Assembly (NCBI GenBank): GCA_947650285.1
Contig: CANTFL010000080.1
Span: forward strand, 186,001 to 250,000
Reading direction: 5' to 3'
Source of the DNA: Hyaloperonospora brassicae
Lineage: Eukaryota > Oomycota > Peronosporomycetes > Peronosporales > Peronosporaceae
DNA: 64,000 bases
Shown: positions 1 to 11,419 of the stretch, piece by piece
Layout of the letters: each line of letters starts with the position of its first letter
Position numbering within the stretch: position 1 is the first letter of the stretch
The notes under the pieces: generated by a model
What the model was told of the DNA's origin: nothing
The model's input: the letters and a program-made list of their open reading frames with translations, nothing else
Database searches by the model: none
Translations under genes and position numbers: made by a program

Positions 1-3000
1 GTGTTGTTGAAGTATATAAAGCTCGATTACTTTATCGTGGTAAGGTCTATTACTATATTGATAACGGTTCGAAAAACACACGAATATGATATATAATGTC
101 ATATTCGACTTCATAGTGCTTGCTGTTGATGAGAACAGGAAATAAAATCTTTGTTATAGGATAAATTTTGCGCTGTCTATCGAATTTATCGGCCATTTAA
201 TACATTTCAGTGGAGTACATTTCGGATGACAAACTATGCACAAAGATATAATTTTGTCGTTGTACTAAGCCACGGAGCTATCGCCAAATTGATTCAATCT
301 ATCAAATAAACATGATACTTATATCGATATATGTCACATAAAATATTCGTGGTTTGTGTGCAAGATCAGCTGCATGTATAGAATGGGCGATTGACAAATA
401 AATACACTATTTAGTAATTAATCAGAGACATTGGGATATGCGAATACAATCAATGACCTATATATTGTCATAAAGCGTCACTGCTGCAACAACTTAAATA
501 GAATATACAGAAGATGAAGATCATTTAGAATGTATCAATCTGTACTTTTTGTTTGGACATAGTATCGGAAATGGTGTGAGATAAATCTAGTAGTTTGGTA
601 ATGTTGGATCACTTTTCTACCCTTTCACCAGTTTTTATTGATTTCAAAATCTTACGCCATTATCTCGTTATACTATATATATTTTTAAATAAATATCAAT
701 ATACATATATATATATATAAGTAGTCAATTTCGCAACATCATTATCGATCGTGATTGAAGGTTCAGCGGCTATATCGAATGTGTTGCTTCATACAATGAT
801 CAACGCATTTGTTACGTTCGGCGTAGGAAACATCATTGAGTAGGTTACTTTATTTGGATCAGCAAATAAAGTGTTCTTACGTGAGAACACCTTTGTAAGC
901 TCAATTTTGAAAAAGAGTCGACAGTTCAACATCGATAAGCTATCGTTTGGTGACTCACAATCTATAGAGTACATGGTCACCGATCCAGAGAGGTGTGCAA
1001 TTTTTACCGTGCGAGTAAATACGCAGCGAGTGATGAATATGTGTAACTACTCAGCAAGTATAGAGGGGATAGTTAGGCGACGACAATTATATAATTAGCA
1101 AGTCGAGACTCAGAGGGTCATAAGTCGGCGATAAATTAATCAGATATCCATATGTAAGGGTCTGAATCGGGAGGAGGCGGTATTAGTTGCTAAGTTGATT
1201 CTTATCGAGTGATTACTCGACGCGCTACTTATCAGCGAGTATAGAGTGGACGGAAGGAAAGATCGACGAGTCTAAAAAGCGATTCAAAACAAGACGACTG
1301 TTAGATGATTGCCAACTAATTATACTAAATGTATGTAAAGAAGCAGTGTGTATCAACGGAAAAATTACACAAGCATCCTTTAAGAGAAAAAAGAGTCAGA
1401 TTAATACAGTTCAGAAATATGAAAGTCTGAAAAAGCGTAATATATGTCGGTGGGTACCTGCGTGGGCTGGAATATACCTGCCATCGGAACTCAAGAGGCA
1501 TAGCTTGTAGAGGTTCCGAATGGTGGCGCCATAAATTGTAATTCTGCCCGGTGCAGTCAACACTCGTTACCATCAAATAAAATAACATTGTCGACTTATA
1601 GCTGGCGACCGATTAAACGGCATCATTTGACTCTCGTCGATATCCTTTCGATCCCTTTTACCAGTACAAGGTAACCTATAAGTTATGTCAGTGGTAAAGC
1701 GATCAAGACGATATATTTATGACTTGATAAACGACGAGTCGATAGGACTCAGTCGAGGACACGCGGATTCCTTGATCGGTACAAAATTCACTGGCGATCT
1801 ATTAAAGCGCGTAAACATCGATGTCAACCTGTTATGTAAGGCCACAGAGTTGTAAAGAAAAAAAGCTGCTCATTTTAGGTAGGCTCCAGGAGGCATTGGT
1901 ATCGAGGTATAAGATAGCAAAAAGTAGTCAATTATTTGAAAGGGGCAACCGTAGAGATGTACCGTAATTAAGTGACTTTACGGGTCATTTTATCAACCAC
2001 ACTTATGAATTTGTTCGTTCTTGGTAAGGCTATACCTTTCTCGATCAAAAACTAAGTACCGAATTACATGAGTCTTTTGTGTGAAAAAAGAATACATTCG
2101 CACCAATGTTAGTATGCGGTTTTTCATTCACGGTAGATCAATATGTATGTCTTCACAGCATCCATTCTACCATGTTTTTATTTCAACAATGTTACGATCA
2201 CTATAAACAGGTTCTTGTCGTGAATAAGATGATTTTTATGGACTTGCGGGTATGTTAGCGTGCCTATAAAAATCTGATTTAAGTTTCTATCACTAGTAAG
2301 GGAGTCATCATCGTACAATTGCTAATGTGAACGGCTGTCTTCCATGTTTCTCAGATTTGTCGACTTAAAGAGGAAGTACTTCGACTCATGTGTGCTTATT
2401 ATGCTTGTGATTACGTTGTGTTTGCATCAGTTGGGCTAGCTTGAGCCCATATCAACATCCTCGAGTGATGTCAATCTTGTTTGAGGTCAAATATTGACTT
2501 AGATAGCCGCTACGCGGGAATTATTACATGGCGATATGTATGATATGGGCGATCTCGTTTCAAGGTCAATCGATATGATTCTGTGGATGATTATTACCCT
2601 TTATATGTATTGTTTCCACTTGGAACGATCTTTATCTATTTGAACTGTCTCGCGATCTCGAAGCCTCGAGGCCGGTTTTGCGATCTGGTTTGTCGATCTA
2701 GATCGGTTCTGTCATCAGACTAAATACAGTCTTCCGCGCTTGGTATGCTTGAACCGCACCGACTTCTCCTATTTTTCTTCTTGTCATATATCTTCATGTT
2801 GTTCTTGCGATCTCTTACTAGTCATCGAAATCGATCTTATCGATCTCGTCGATCTTTCTCGTCCGGTAATTGCACCTGCCTCTAATTGTATCCTTGTGTG
2901 GTTTCGTAATAATTGTTGCTCACCCTGACCAAACAATCAGGAGTATAGGCTCTTTTAAATTTACTCGTGCAAGCTAAGCCTCAGGGAAGCCAATGCAATT

Positions 3001-5950
3001 CTTGGATATGGGGGACGCATACCGTTGAAAATTAAATTGAAATATGTGTATGATCAACATAAATTATAATTGGAACTCTGCATATGCCATTTGTACTACA
3101 AAATTCTCCCTAATGTGATTATATATCATTTCAATGACCATCATCGAAAGGTCCCCCAAACGATCGCAATCCTGTGCTACATTTAGAAATCTCGCATCTC
3201 GTGCATGTGTCGTGGTACTAGTAATCCAAACAGAATTTAAAATAGGATACGTATGTATGTGTCGTACCCAAATCAGTGTACTTAAATTAACCTTACGACG
3301 TCAATTGAGACGTCCTCTACTATCTCTTTTAGTCTAATATTTTATGGATAACATCCGGATCATCACCAAGTGCATATATTCTCACTAGGTCGCTGTATCA
3401 TTAACTAATCCATCTTTAATGGAGAACACGGTCGATCCCATACAAAGGTATCGCTCAGTTGAATATCGGTCGGTACTTTCACGAGTAATATTTATTCTGA
3501 ATCATCTCTGCTGCGTATCTATTATTCTTACCCGGTATCTAGGCGGTGATTTTACGCGGTTGCACATCCACCTTAATAGTAACAGCCTATATGTGTCGAC
3601 ATGATTCAGATCGGTCTCGACGGTTCCGTGTTAATGTTTTTAGCAGATTAGTCGTACTCATTCTTAGTCCTTCTCCACGTAGATTATTGTGAACGATAAC
3701 ATCCTCATTGGTCTATCTCCACTGAGATCATTGAGAATGATTTTCGTTACCGATACATAACCATGACATTCTCGTGTCCCTGCAGCTTAGCAATTTTCAT
3801 GCGCCCGTCGGGTCTGGATTGTTACACCAATTTAAACCGAGTCGACTTCGGTCAATCATCAAATCTTCTTGTTTTCGGTCGGGTCGTCAATCATTTATTT
3901 CGACTCTTCACCTCGATATATGTACACCTTGACCCGTTCAGTGGTGTAGATCTACCCGTACATCGTATCATCCCAGATAGGCGTATTGAGCGTGAGGTAT
4001 CTATACTTCTAGTTGAAGTCTACCCACATTCGCAGAAACAACCATTAGTTGGCCTTTTACACGCCCCAGATCGAATAGACCCGAGCTACGTGACAGGTAC
4101 TGTCACCACACTAAACTTTATCATCCACAATGTCTTCGATATCGTTTGTCTTTTTCTTCTCATGATGCGAATGATCGCATATCAAGCATCACTTTCAGCA
4201 TTGACCGCGCGCCATTTTGAACCTGCGTTGTCCCTTCCCGTACATATTGTATAGGGCACACATCAAATTGGCGACAGCTGCACATTTTTACAGTACCAAG
4301 TAATGATATCCGGATAGATGAGAAACAATTGATGTGACCGTATGATTTGACGAGAGACAGCACTCCTTATCACGCTTAAAAATATATAACATTTGACTTA
4401 TATCACTCAACGACTGTCGACCGTGGAAGATCAGCGTGGCTACAAATTAATGAGGTACAATTAAAAAATACGGTAAATAAAAGTGTCGGTATACTACCAA
4501 TCAATGCTTGTGTACTTTGTTCCGTATAGTTTACATCAGTGGTGCAATTTTATTCAGTTTTGTACGTTTTTTGTGTCGAGTCTACATAGATATATGATGA
4601 ATTGTTAAACTGATTGTATCAAGCATTTATCTTCCATCATTTGGTACATTTTTTCACTTACGCAATAAATTGGTACATTTTTATACCTATGCCCACTTGT
4701 TTAATGATGTATATTCGGCAGGAGATTTTAGATTGCATCAGCGATATATACTATGCGAACAAATATGCAAATGCGTGCCATTAATTATTACATCCACACA
4801 ATCCGCTTTATCGACACTCTTCTTTTTAATGTTAACGACCTCTGATTTGTAGTCGTCGATAATTATTTTACAAGAAAGAATGCGCGCGCGGGCGCGTCGA
4901 ACATTATCGTATTGTATCATTCACCATACTTTCGTAAGGCAACCGTCGTCACGATATATTTTATTATATTATGCTGGTTTGACATGACAAAATGTGCAGT
5001 TGTCGCCTTATGCTATCGTTTAATTTGCACAGGACGATATTGCGCATGTCAAAGTACCGCTTCACAATTATGGATTTTTTTATAAATTGATGACTTGAGG
5101 CACCATATGGAGACGACGGGTAGATCGGTGCTGTAAGAGGAAGCTTTATAATGGATAGCGATGCACATTTATGGCGTCATCGCATGCGGGAACGTCTGTC
5201 CTCATTCCGCATGGAGCTTGTAACACACCGTACTGACGCTTTCATTTTCTCTTATGTTGCATTCTTGACACACTCGGTCTACTGGCAAAAAGATAAATGG
5301 TGATGCTTGTGTTGTGGAGGTAATGTATCGTGTGGCAAAGGTGAGTGCGTCTCGACGATGATTGTTATGATTGTTATGATGTAAAACCAAGTTATCCATG
5401 GAAGAAAGTGAACAAGCCAACAGGAGCGAACCAGCGGAAGAGCCTTCTTTTCTTCTCAAATCGCTACGACTTTGCGTGACTTGCAACGACTAAATTGACA
5501 TATCTGTGCTTGGTACTACTAGGAATATATATGCTCGAGCGTAAAGTATGCGTCATGTATGCATGTATTTTTACTGGTTATTATCGGATGTGCCTTTTTC
5601 TTGTCCGATGGTGGTGCAGTGTTTAGATTATAATGCTGGTATAATTTTAATTTTTTATGATGTGGTTCTTTCTTTGTTCCTTTCTAGAAGAATTAAAGGA
5701 AATTTTTGTATCCGAATATCGAGTCAATTACAATGACACAAACGAAAAGACACACTCGTTCAAAATATTGCACTCTTTCGCCTGTTTAACCTCAAGGCTC
5801 AACATCCGGTTGGGCAAATATTTTGCCTAATGTGACATACCCGACCTCAAGCCGATAGAACAAATGGTTCTGCCACAAAAAGCATGATGTTGAGCTAGGG
5901 TGTTTCAGTAGCTCCCGATGGTGTACATGATCCTGGGGGTGGGAGAGTAC
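1..5950. other. AT-rich region without a supportable gene
   Basis: No reading frame here has recognisable domain content, a signal peptide or splice structure. The longest open frame, 163 codons at 3763-4254 (+), has no family resemblance I can see. The composition is AT-rich with many stops in all frames. It contains a TA-rich simple repeat (671-720) and a GATC-dense patch (2550-2860). It probably consists of decayed transposon sequence, but nothing is preserved well enough to name the source. Confidence 0.6.
671..720. repeat. TA-rich simple repeat
   Basis: A stretch of almost pure A/T ending in an alternating (AT)n run at about 703-718. It is low-complexity sequence with no associated gene. 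Confidence 0.8.
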
Positions 5951-5955
5951 TGGGT

Positions 5956-6618
5956 GTGATCTTGGAGGCGTCAATACATTGGGGACGATGTATACCCAAA
6001 CTTGATATTTTAGCCACTTACAAAGAAAGGCCTATCTACAAAAATAAAGTGAACCAGCGAGCAACAGGACGCAGATTCGACAATTCCTCTCTTAACAGCC
6101 CAACGGACTCTTCGACATCTTGTAAAGATCACTACAGGCTTACCAGAAATCACGAAGATGGAGCAGCTAGCAAGTATCATCGATGGACGGACATAGGACA
6201 TGTAGAGAGAAAAAAAGGAGAAAGAGAGTGGTAATAGTGGTGGAAAAGGATAGGAACATGGTAGAGGACGCAAGAAGAGAAAGAAGAGACCTACGCTGGC
6301 ACCATATCCATATTGCAAAAGAGAGTTCGGATCGTATGACACTGTTGTCGGCAGGAACGTGTACACTATATAATTCGTATCACGATGCGAATCGTAAGGA
6401 CAGGAGGCGTCAGTGTATCTTACCCTCTGTTCCAACGATCGGCTGAATCTTCTTGCATGAATCATGGTCAAAAATGGGATGATACGATGAAAGTAGCTGA
6501 TGATGGAACTATGCTTGAGTTGCGTTGCAGCATTCGCCACACAGACACCGATGTGCCCACAGAACTCTCGATTGGCGAAGCTGAAACGTTCAGACTACCC
6601 AGAAAGGCTTATAAATGA
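5956..6618 (+). pseudogene. decayed purine-rich coding remnant, unknown origin
   Basis: The plus strand is purine-rich and Arg/Lys/Glu-coding in more than one frame. One frame around 6230-6350, broken by an internal stop, reads a Gly/Arg/Lys-rich stretch followed by PYPYCKREFGSYDTVVGRN. A basic Gly-rich tail next to a Cys motif resembles the end of a transposon nucleic-acid-binding protein, but no complete domain is present and stops interrupt each frame. The longer open frame on the opposite strand (6010-6540) looks like its low-complexity shadow. I do not assign a family; the remnant could also be chance. Confidence 0.2.
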
Positions 6619-6619
6619 T

Positions 6620-7101
6620 TGCCAGTCAAGCGATACTGTTGTCTGACCCATCAGCAGCAAGGGGGAGGCGGTTGTCGAATGTGATGCTGTCATTGCCCTT
6701 GCTGCATGTCATCGAGCAGCTCAGACCTGAGTACTTCAGATGGCTATATTCACTCCTCCTGTATTCATAGTGATGGAAACATTGAGCATCGCGCTGCTGG
6801 ATAAGTCATACTACTACTGTGTGGTTTCAAATCCAAGAAGATACGTGGAGGTAGGATAAGCAAAGGGGAATTCGTGTATGTGCTCGTTCATGCAATAGAG
6901 ACCTTAGAACCCCTACTTAACATGCAGAGGTGTTTACCTATTGTAAGGACAGTTCAGCCATTGTCAAGATTCGGGACAAATGGTAGATAGATTGGTGGTC
7001 TGTAGAAATCTACATAATACATATGTCAACCTGCATGTGCATGTATATCGTTAAGCTTGATTCGTCGTACAGGAACACTTGATGTACGAACGCCCTGTGT
7101 C
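6620..7101. other. spacer left of copia copy A
   Basis: I see no gene, RNA or repeat in this stretch. It ends in the GGATG target site used by copia copy A. Confidence 0.5.
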
Positions 7102-7106
7102 GGATG
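7102..7106. repeat. target-site duplication of copia A, left (GGATG)
   Basis: GGATG directly precedes the TG end of the left LTR and recurs right after the CA end of the right LTR (10948-10952). A perfect 5-bp duplication shows that this element is one complete insertion event whose ends have not been rearranged. Confidence 0.95.
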
Positions 7107-7360
7107 TGTTATGTCGAAGGAAAATTGGAAAGTGTATTGAATTAGTTTTCCTATGAACTTACTCGTCGTGTTATCTTCTTCTACCTTGTAGCTTTCCCTG
7201 ATCTTGATGGATTCCAGAACATACACTCAAGGTAGTTCTAGAATCATCAGACTGCACGTGAACCGTTTACACCCTGTCGTATCATCGCTGTCTTGTCACT
7301 TGTGCGTAGCAAATCACAGTTGGCTTTGTTGACCGTGCATTGACAGTGCACCCATCAACA
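7107..7360 (-). repeat. copia A 3' LTR
   Basis: A 254-bp LTR bounded by TG and CA. It differs from its partner at 10694-10947 at one position, a C that turns the first TTCTAGAA box into TTCCAGAA. A purine-rich tract on the minus strand abuts its inner edge, identifying it as the 3' LTR. Confidence 0.95.
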
Positions 7361-7370
7361 CTCCCACTCA
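7361..7370 (-). other. polypurine tract of copia A
   Basis: On the minus strand this reads TGAGTGGGAG immediately before the 3' LTR, the expected plus-strand primer position for an LTR retrotransposon. It overlaps the pol stop codon. The same tract is at 53133-53142 in copy B. Confidence 0.75.
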
Positions 7371-9866
7371 CTGTTGATGCTCGGGTCCATCACGTACCTT
7401 GATGTCCATTCCGGCACGGAGGTACTGGAATCGCTTGGTGCCGAGTGCCTTCGTTAGTATGTCGGCAAGTTGATGTTCCGTCTCCTTGTAGATCACCTTT
7501 ATATCACCGGCCAGAACTTTCTCTCGGACAAAGTGGTGACGTATGTCTACGTGTTTAGTCCGCGCATGGTATCCTGGGTTTGTTGCGAGAGCAATGGCTC
7601 CTTGATTATCCTCGTAGATGACAGTAGGATTCTTCTGCTCGAATCCGAGGTCAGCCATTAACATCCTTGCCCATAGTATGTCTTGAGTGCACATGCTTAG
7701 CGCCATGTATTCAGCCTCAGAAGTACTCAATGCAACGGTGCGTTGGTACTTAGACTTAAATATAACAGGGCCTCCATTAAGCACCAGCAAAACACCAGAT
7801 ACCGATCGACGGTCGTCCAAGCTGTTTCCCCAATCGGCGTCACTATACGCTGTTAGTTGTTGCTGTAGTTTGTCAACACTGTAGTGTAATCCAAAACCAC
7901 TCGTCGAGCGGAGGTATCTTAGCACTTTGATCAGTGCCTTCCAGTGTTGTGAGCCAGGGTTTTCTGCAAATCGTCCAAGTTGGCTCACAGGAAATGCTGC
8001 GTCTGGTCTGGTCGTGGTCACTATAAACAGCAGTCGTCCCAGCAATTGGCGGTACGGTGTACGACTCATGGCTTGTCCTTCGACATCGGACTTTGGACTG
8101 TTTGCGCTGGACAGTTTCATGCTCTGATCACATGGGTTACCAGTTGGTCGGGCTTGAGTCTGTCCAAACATGTCTGCAGTCTCCTCGATGTATCTTTGTT
8201 GCGAAATAAACATCTCACGCTTCTTTCGGTCGTACATAACTTCCATTCCAAGCAAGTGCTTCACTGGACCAAGGTCTTTGGTTTGAAACCGCTGAGAGAT
8301 TTGTTCTTTCACCTTGCGTACCGTGGTTGCTTCTTTTGCAGCCACAATCATATCATCAACGTATAAGCACACGTACGCCCAGCCTTCACCATCCTTTATC
8401 TTGTATATGCATCGATCAGCACCGCACGCGACAAATCCCATCTCCAGTAATGCATTGTGAATCGTCTTATTCCAGGCATTTGCAGCCTGCTTAAGTCCGT
8501 AAAGCGCGCGATTCAATTTAAGTACAAACTCGCTGCCAATTTTCATCCCTTTGGGTGGTAACAAGTATACTTCTTCTTGTAGGTCGGCATTCAGGTAGGC
8601 CGTATCAACATCAAGCTGGTCGATCACATATCCTGCTGCGCAGCAAATCGACAATAGCATCCTGATGGAGTTCATACTGGCGACAGCCGCGTACGTCTCG
8701 AAAAAGTTGATACCATATTGTTGCAGGAATCCGAGCGCCACAAGTCGTGCTTTGTATCGACCATCACTCTTTTTAGCCCATACCCACTTCGATCCAATTG
8801 GTTTCATTCCAGGCTTGCGTACAATTGGTGTCCACGTCTTGTTACGCTCATGAGCCGCAAATTCATTCTCAATAGCTTTAATCCATTGGTATTTGTCAGG
8901 TCCATTCACTGCCTCCGCATAAGAGCCAGGTAAATCACGAGCTATCATGGCAACTTCTGCTATCAATGCCACATCGCTGTTTATTCGCGATCGCTTGGAA
9001 GGAGGTTCGTCATCTTCACTCCCACTGGCTTCATGGTTTTCATTGTATGGCACAATGCTGTTTTCTGTTGTGGTACTAGTGTTATTGTCTTCCAACAAGA
9101 GCTGAACAGGTTGCTCAATTGGTAGCATTTCATCAACACCTCCTCGTGGTCCGGATTCACTTCTCCCACTGGCATCGTCGGTAAGAACACGATACTGATG
9201 CTCGCGACCGGAACGACGCTTAAGTTGTGGACGGAACACCATCGCTCCAGAGTCGTGCGGATTGTGTAATTCGAGTTCTTGGTGACGAGGTCCTTGTTGA
9301 ATTACTTGGGAAGTGTGTTGATGTTGTTCGTTGTTCATATTTTTTGCAAGATAATGATTGCTTGTCTCACTCGAAGGTGTGTTACTGATGTCATTGTCAG
9401 AACTCGGTACTTCCATCTCCACATCTTCGACAATTTCGTGCTCTTCCATTTCAACATCTTCATCACCATCTTGTTGCAAGTTACTTGGTTGATCTCCATG
9501 TTCTACCAACATCGCGTGCTCATACTCCACATCAAGAGTGTACACGCTTCTCATGCGCTTCGCAGAAATCATCAACACATTATCCTTGTAGATACCGCAG
9601 TATTTTTCACCGAATCGAACGTTGTACCCACGCTGGACGATCTTGGGCACCGCTAGTAGTCGTCTGTCCAGCGTTGGAATGTGCAATACTTCATTCACAG
9701 TCACTGCTGTACCATTCGTACAGCGAAATCGAATGCTTCCTCGTCCAATTGCATTCATGACCGCACCATCGGCAACGCGAACTTGAATGGCTTCTCTCAA
9801 TTTCTCGTACTCAAAGAAATCTTCTTCGGCTGGGGTCATATGTGACGAGGCGCCGCTGTCCAACAA
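7368..9866 (-). pseudogene. copia A pol: protease, RT and RNase H, integrase deleted
   Basis: An open frame of 832 codons. It starts inside the protease active-site segment (LDSGASSHM) and has no ATG there; expression would need a frameshift from gag. After the protease the frame jumps from MLVEHG directly to the acidic linker DQPSNLQQ. Copy B has 321 extra codons at that point carrying the HHCC zinc-binding segment and the D,D-35-E integrase core. Downstream the RT retains the QLDVDTAYLNADL region, LYGLKQA and YVDD, and RNase H retains YSDADWG and STSEAEYMAL. The deletion is in frame, so the rest of the polyprotein is intact. Codons also differ from copy B at a few sites, for example NHYLAKN against NHYLARN. 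Confidence 0.92.
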
Positions 9867-10647
9867 CCATCCTTTTTTTTAATCCGTTTGTGGCCGTGAA
9901 TGCCATTTCATTTCCATCATTCTTGGTGGCAGATCGGCACTCAAACTGCTTGTGTCCGATCTTGTTACAGCGGTGACACTTCCCACGAAACGGCTGTTTC
10001 TTCTTCCAGCTCTCTTCTGCACTACGTTGTTTGCGCATTCCACGACCACGATCCTGTTTATGGCCTCCACGACCAACGCGGAAAGCTCCTTCGGAGACCT
10101 CTTGCTGCTGCTTCTTCTTGTGTTCCTTCAACAGCTTTTCTTTCACGTCCACCATCGTCACACCCATGGAATTCTCAATGATGGACACAATCATCTCGTA
10201 CTCTGCCGGTAAGCTACTCAGCAGAACTGTCATCTGGCGTGCGTCGTCCATGGTATCGCCCACCGCCTCCATACTCAAAACAAGTTCATCGAAACGGTCG
10301 AGGTGGCTCACCATGTCGCCTCCCTCATCCATACGAAATTCGTGCAATCGACGTGTCAGTGCCACTCGATTCTGAAGGTTTGTCTTGTTGTAGTAGTCGC
10401 GTAGTGTTTCCCATGCTTCCTTCGCAGTGCGAGCATGTCGGATCTTCGTCTGATGCTTTACTTCGATCCCTTGAGCAATAATAGCAAACGCCTTCATGTC
10501 CTTGACCTTCCAATCCTCCGTCATCTCCTGCTCCGACTTCACTTCCAAGATGTGCTCTAGCAGGCCCTTCCTCGCAAGTGTCATCTTCATATTGAATTCC
10601 CAATGGAAGTAGTTGTCTGTTCCAAGCAGGTCATCGGGTTTCTTCAT
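9811..10647 (-). CDS. copia A Gag polyprotein with CCHC zinc knuckle
   Basis: Copia-type Gag (UBN2-like capsid region) from the ATG at 10647. It is identical to copies B and C over about 258 residues apart from rare substitutions such as RSAEES against RGAEES. The zinc knuckle CHRCNKIGHKQFEC fits C-X2-C-X4-H-X4-C. After NGLKK the frame continues for 20 unrelated residues (RMVVGQ...) because the A-run is eight long. The authentic product would therefore stop after nucleocapsid and lack protease. Gag packages the element RNA into virus-like particles in the cytoplasm. The overlap with the pol frame (9811-9866) is where a +1 shift would have to occur. Confidence 0.9.
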   Translation of the reverse strand: MKKPDDLLGTDNYFHWEFNMKMTLARKGLLEHILEVKSEQEMTEDWKVKDMKAFAIIAQGIEVKHQTKIRHARTAKEAWETLRDYYNKTNLQNRVALTRRLHEFRMDEGGDMVSHLDRFDELVLSMEAVGDTMDDARQMTVLLSSLPAEYEMIVSIIENSMGVTMVDVKEKLLKEHKKKQQQEVSEGAFRVGRGGHKQDRGRGMRKQRSAEESWKKKQPFRGKCHRCNKIGHKQFECRSATKNDGNEMAFTATNGLKKRMVVGQRRLVTYDPSRRRFL

Positions 10648-10678
10648 CGTACTGGCTTCTGGCAGAGGTCCTTAAGCT

Positions 10679-10693
10679 CTTGGGCTCATAACC
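10679..10693 (-). other. copia A primer-binding site, half-tRNA type
   Basis: Directly downstream of the 5' LTR the minus strand reads GGTTATGAGCCCAAG. Its complement contains GGGCTCATAACC, the anticodon-arm sequence of initiator methionine tRNA (loop CTCATAA). It does not resemble a tRNA 3' end, which would give TGG at the LTR border. Drosophila copia is known to use such an internal (half-tRNA) primer. Copies B (57413-57427) and C (59954-59968) are identical here. Confidence 0.75.
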
Positions 10694-10947
10694 TGTTATG
10701 TCGAAGGAAAATTGGAAAGTGTATTGAATTAGTTTTCCTATGAACTTACTCGTCGTGTTATCTTCTTCTACCTTGTAGCTTTCCCTGATCTTGATGGATT
10801 CTAGAACATACACTCAAGGTAGTTCTAGAATCATCAGACTGCACGTGAACCGTTTACACCCTGTCGTATCATCGCTGTCTTGTCACTTGTGCGTAGCAAA
10901 TCACAGTTGGCTTTGTTGACCGTGCATTGACAGTGCACCCATCAACA
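10694..10947 (-). repeat. copia A 5' LTR
   Basis: A 254-bp LTR with TG...CA ends, followed outward by GGATG (10948-10952), the second half of the target-site duplication. It contains the TTCTAGAA pair at 10799-10806 and 10823-10830. Confidence 0.95.
10799..10830. promoter_or_regulatory. paired heat-shock-element-like boxes in copia LTR
   Basis: Two TTCTAGAA octamers whose starts are 24 bp apart lie within an 11-bp inverted repeat (GATTCTAGAAC and its complement). TTCnnGAA is the core of the eukaryotic heat-shock element bound by HSF. The same pair occurs in copies B and C (59817-59824 and 59841-59848), and the mutated 3' LTR of copy A keeps TTCnnGAA. Their location in the LTR upstream of the primer site is compatible with a U3 enhancer. 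The function is inferred only. Confidence 0.5.
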
Positions 10948-10952
10948 GGATG

Positions 10953-11419
10953 TTTGTTCAGTGTTGCCTTGTTTAGCAAAGGTGGTGTAGTTGCGATTTG
11001 TACCTCTTACGTGTCATCTTATCGCAGTCACAGAGCCCCATGCCTGCCAAGCGTGTAATGCAAATGACACATAGGATTACTAGGCAGATGAAGACACGCA
11101 TCTGACACAAGATGTATTCTCTGTTCAGCGTTAGCTACATGTCCTTCGGAGCTACTATTGTTTCACACAGTCCATTCACAAGTGCTTTTGGCTCTGCAAA
11201 ACCTTGTGCTCAACTCACTGCAAACATAGAAGACATTGACCAGCAACCGATGTTCGACCACTGTCTTCGGCAGGAAAGACCAGAGTACTATGCATGTAAG
11301 CTTTATCGGATCAGCGTGTATTTGTCAGAAAAAGATGAAACGCCCCCATGAGTTACGCGTCCAAACAACACAACTCCGCAACGGGGCATGTATGTGTACA
11401 TAAACTAACGAGCGCAAGT
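10953..11419. other. spacer between copia A and the GH17 gene 3' end
   Basis: About 470 bp that should include the 3' untranslated region and polyadenylation region of the GH17 gene. A 79-codon plus-strand open frame at 11112-11351 has no recognisable features. Nothing else is supportable. Confidence 0.5.

Larger units (their letters stand above)
7107..10947 (-). mobile_element. Ty1/copia LTR retrotransposon copy A, integrase-deleted
   Basis: The element is 3841 bp with 254-bp LTRs (TG...CA) that differ at one base, and it has a perfect 5-bp target-site duplication, so insertion was recent. Reading leftwards the order is 5' LTR, primer site, gag with zinc knuckle, protease, RT, RNase H, 3' LTR. 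It is nearly identical to copies B (52879) and C (59700). It differs in two disabling ways: a 963-bp in-frame deletion (junction near 9497-9500, CAT microhomology) removes the GAG-pre-integrase and integrase regions, and an A8 run at the gag/pol junction puts pol in the +1 frame. Because it lacks integrase it would need that enzyme from another copy to move. Confidence 0.95.

Noticed and set aside
3763..4254. 163-codon plus-strand open frame
   Set aside because: No motif, signal peptide or homology is recognised. It lies in an AT-rich region with no other coding signal.
6010..6540. 176-codon minus-strand open frame rich in Phe/Leu/Pro/Ser
   Set aside because: It is a pyrimidine-rich shadow of purine-rich sequence. 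There is no organised membrane topology or domain.
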